The translations under genes were made by a program, and so were the position numbers. A DNA stretch of 64,000 bases from Antedon bifida (lineage: Eukaryota > Echinodermata > Crinoidea > Comatulida > Antedonidae), in the NCBI GenBank assembly GCA_963402885.1, contig OY727097.1, forward strand, positions 4,402,001-4,466,000, in the 5' to 3' direction. Under the pieces are notes generated by a model, which saw only the letters and a program-made list of their open reading frames with translations, had not been told where the DNA came from and did not search any database. Positions 62,619 to 64,000 of this stretch are shown here, in pieces (position 1 is the stretch's first letter; the number at the start of each line of letters is the position of its first letter).

Positions 62619-63826
62619 TTACATTTTTATATCAATAGTCATTGCTCGAGCAGTACCAATATCTGAAATAGAAATTTTACAGATGAAAATTATTAAAAAG
62701 CAAAGTCATTCCATTATCTACATCCCCCTTACTAAACGTTTAGCGTACATCAAATTCCACTACGTTTTGGAAGCACAACTAATGAAGAAAATACTGGCTC
62801 GACACGGTACAAGCTTCAAACATTTCTCTCATTGGCAGATCCAGGGCAAAAATAAGTGGTTCTCCCTCAACCCCTTCGAAACGTTGATCATCCTCTAGTG
62901 ATGGCCGCCACACCAGAAAAACTATTCTGGATACAGTCCTCCACATCCATTTTGTTTGTATTCATTTTACTATTTCCGATGTAGTAAAATATATCTACCG
63001 TTGTGTAACTTACTTCCAGTAGCCCATATCTGTGCTGATTTTGTCCGACTGTATATAATTCTTGGATTGGTCCCATAACCATCCCATTCTTTACAATCGT
63101 TCCCTTCCACAACTGCGAACCAACCTTTATCACCTCCGCAACCATTGTGATAATTACTCATATAAAACCACCTTCTGTAAACAGATTGGTAAATAGATGG
63201 AGAGATTGATTGATCGCTCGATTGTCGATAGCAGATTAATAATTTAGCCTAATTGTATAATCTAATATCAAGAGGAATTTCGAAATATAAAAATATATTA
63301 CGTCACACCGTACTAATTTTAATAAATTACAGTAAATGTACATACTGACTTCCACTTTCTCCTTCTATTGTAAAGAAATTAGAGGAAGCAGCTTCCATGT
63401 CATTCCAAGGTGAACTTTGAACTCTGTCCTTTGAAAACCAAGAGCTAGTAGTAGAATCAACACCATCAAAAGTGATAGAAAACAACTCCTCGTGAAATGC
63501 AGAGAATGCTGTCAGTTTTACCTGTAACATAAAATCATAAACTTATAATATGTTACCAAATTCGATTTACTCGGAGAATTGTGATCGATACTATATAACA
63601 ATTAGATAAAGATACTTTATTAGGTTATAATTAATAATAGTGACGTCTACCTGTTGAATATTTAGTGTTGACCAGTTATCAAATATTGCATTGTTTCTGT
63701 AAAATGTATCACTAATGAGAAATTGATGAGCATGGTGGCTTGATGTTCCTGTTCCAGTTTGCCAAGCGCTGTAAATGCTAACTCCAGTCATAGATACACC
63801 CTTAAACACTCGAACCCATTCATTTC
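62619..63826 (-). CDS. paralogue of the secreted protein, C-terminal four exons (continues past right edge)
   Basis: Exons 63826-63651, 63521-63346, 63174-63014 and 62662-62619 correspond one to one with the last four exons of the gene ending at 53490, with the same phases. One exon is three bases longer at its end, another three bases longer at its start. The encoded domain is very similar: VFKGVSMTGVSIYSAW, ITFDGVDSTTSSWFS, NGCGGDKGWFAVVEG, ending in NIGTARAMTIDIKM and stop. The first two exons differ from the neighbour at only a few residues, so the duplication is fairly recent. The N-terminal modules, PAN, EGF and F5/8C exons, if present, lie beyond 64000. No disruption is seen, so it looks functional. 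Confidence 0.85.
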
Positions 63827-64000
63827 CTGTGCAGAACAGTAAATAAATGTCATAAAATCACATTCCCGTCGTGAGAGATAATGAAGAGAAAGCATGTAAC
63901 GTATAAACTTGAAGATTCATGATTTATCAAAAACTAATTTGTTGACAAAATGTTAAAAATAATATTTTAGTAAAAATTAACCACTTGTTTTATACATGGG
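63827..64000. other. intron of the partial paralogue
   Basis: The sequence upstream of the acceptor at 63827 contains no further exon before the window ends. Confidence 0.6.

Overview
This is an intron-rich, strongly AT-rich animal nuclear sequence. Split genes with GT-AG introns, a Tec-family tyrosine kinase, a Mediator subunit and a secreted PAN/EGF/discoidin protein all point to a metazoan. The many TAGGCCTA-type words and the style of the secreted genes suggest a marine deuterostome invertebrate, most likely an echinoderm. That placement is inference.

Layout. 1-34151: no supportable gene; a patchwork of small inverted-repeat elements (at least seven families), minisatellites, tRNA-derived SINE pieces and one large foldback structure (about 13458-16708). 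34152-47358, minus strand: a complete 17-coding-exon BTK/TEC-type tyrosine kinase; I could join every exon with consistent phase to a 661-residue product (PH, Btk zinc motif, Pro-rich, SH3, SH2, kinase). 47466-49912: 5' intron of the kinase and the divergent promoter zone. 49938-50633, plus strand: complete single-coding-exon MED7, with a tandem array of hairpin-forming repeats in its 3' UTR. 51171-53489: gene-free flank. 53490-60634, minus strand: a complete 12-exon gene for a secreted protein of about 955 residues with three copies of a beta-rich module, PAN/apple, EGF-like, F5/8-type C (discoidin) and a C-terminal domain. 62619-63826, minus strand: the last four exons of a paralogue that continues past the right edge, so this is a tandem gene array.

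Function. The kinase should act in cytoplasmic and membrane signalling (PH lipid binding, SH2 phosphotyrosine binding). MED7 is a core transcription factor. The right-hand genes encode extracellular, probably ligand-binding or adhesive proteins; a role in recognition or immunity is only inference. Exon 2 of the complete secreted gene has recently been duplicated together with a transposon in its upstream intron, and a 52-bp breakpoint scar remains. All gene models were built by reading splice sites and frames by eye; no search or transcript data were available.
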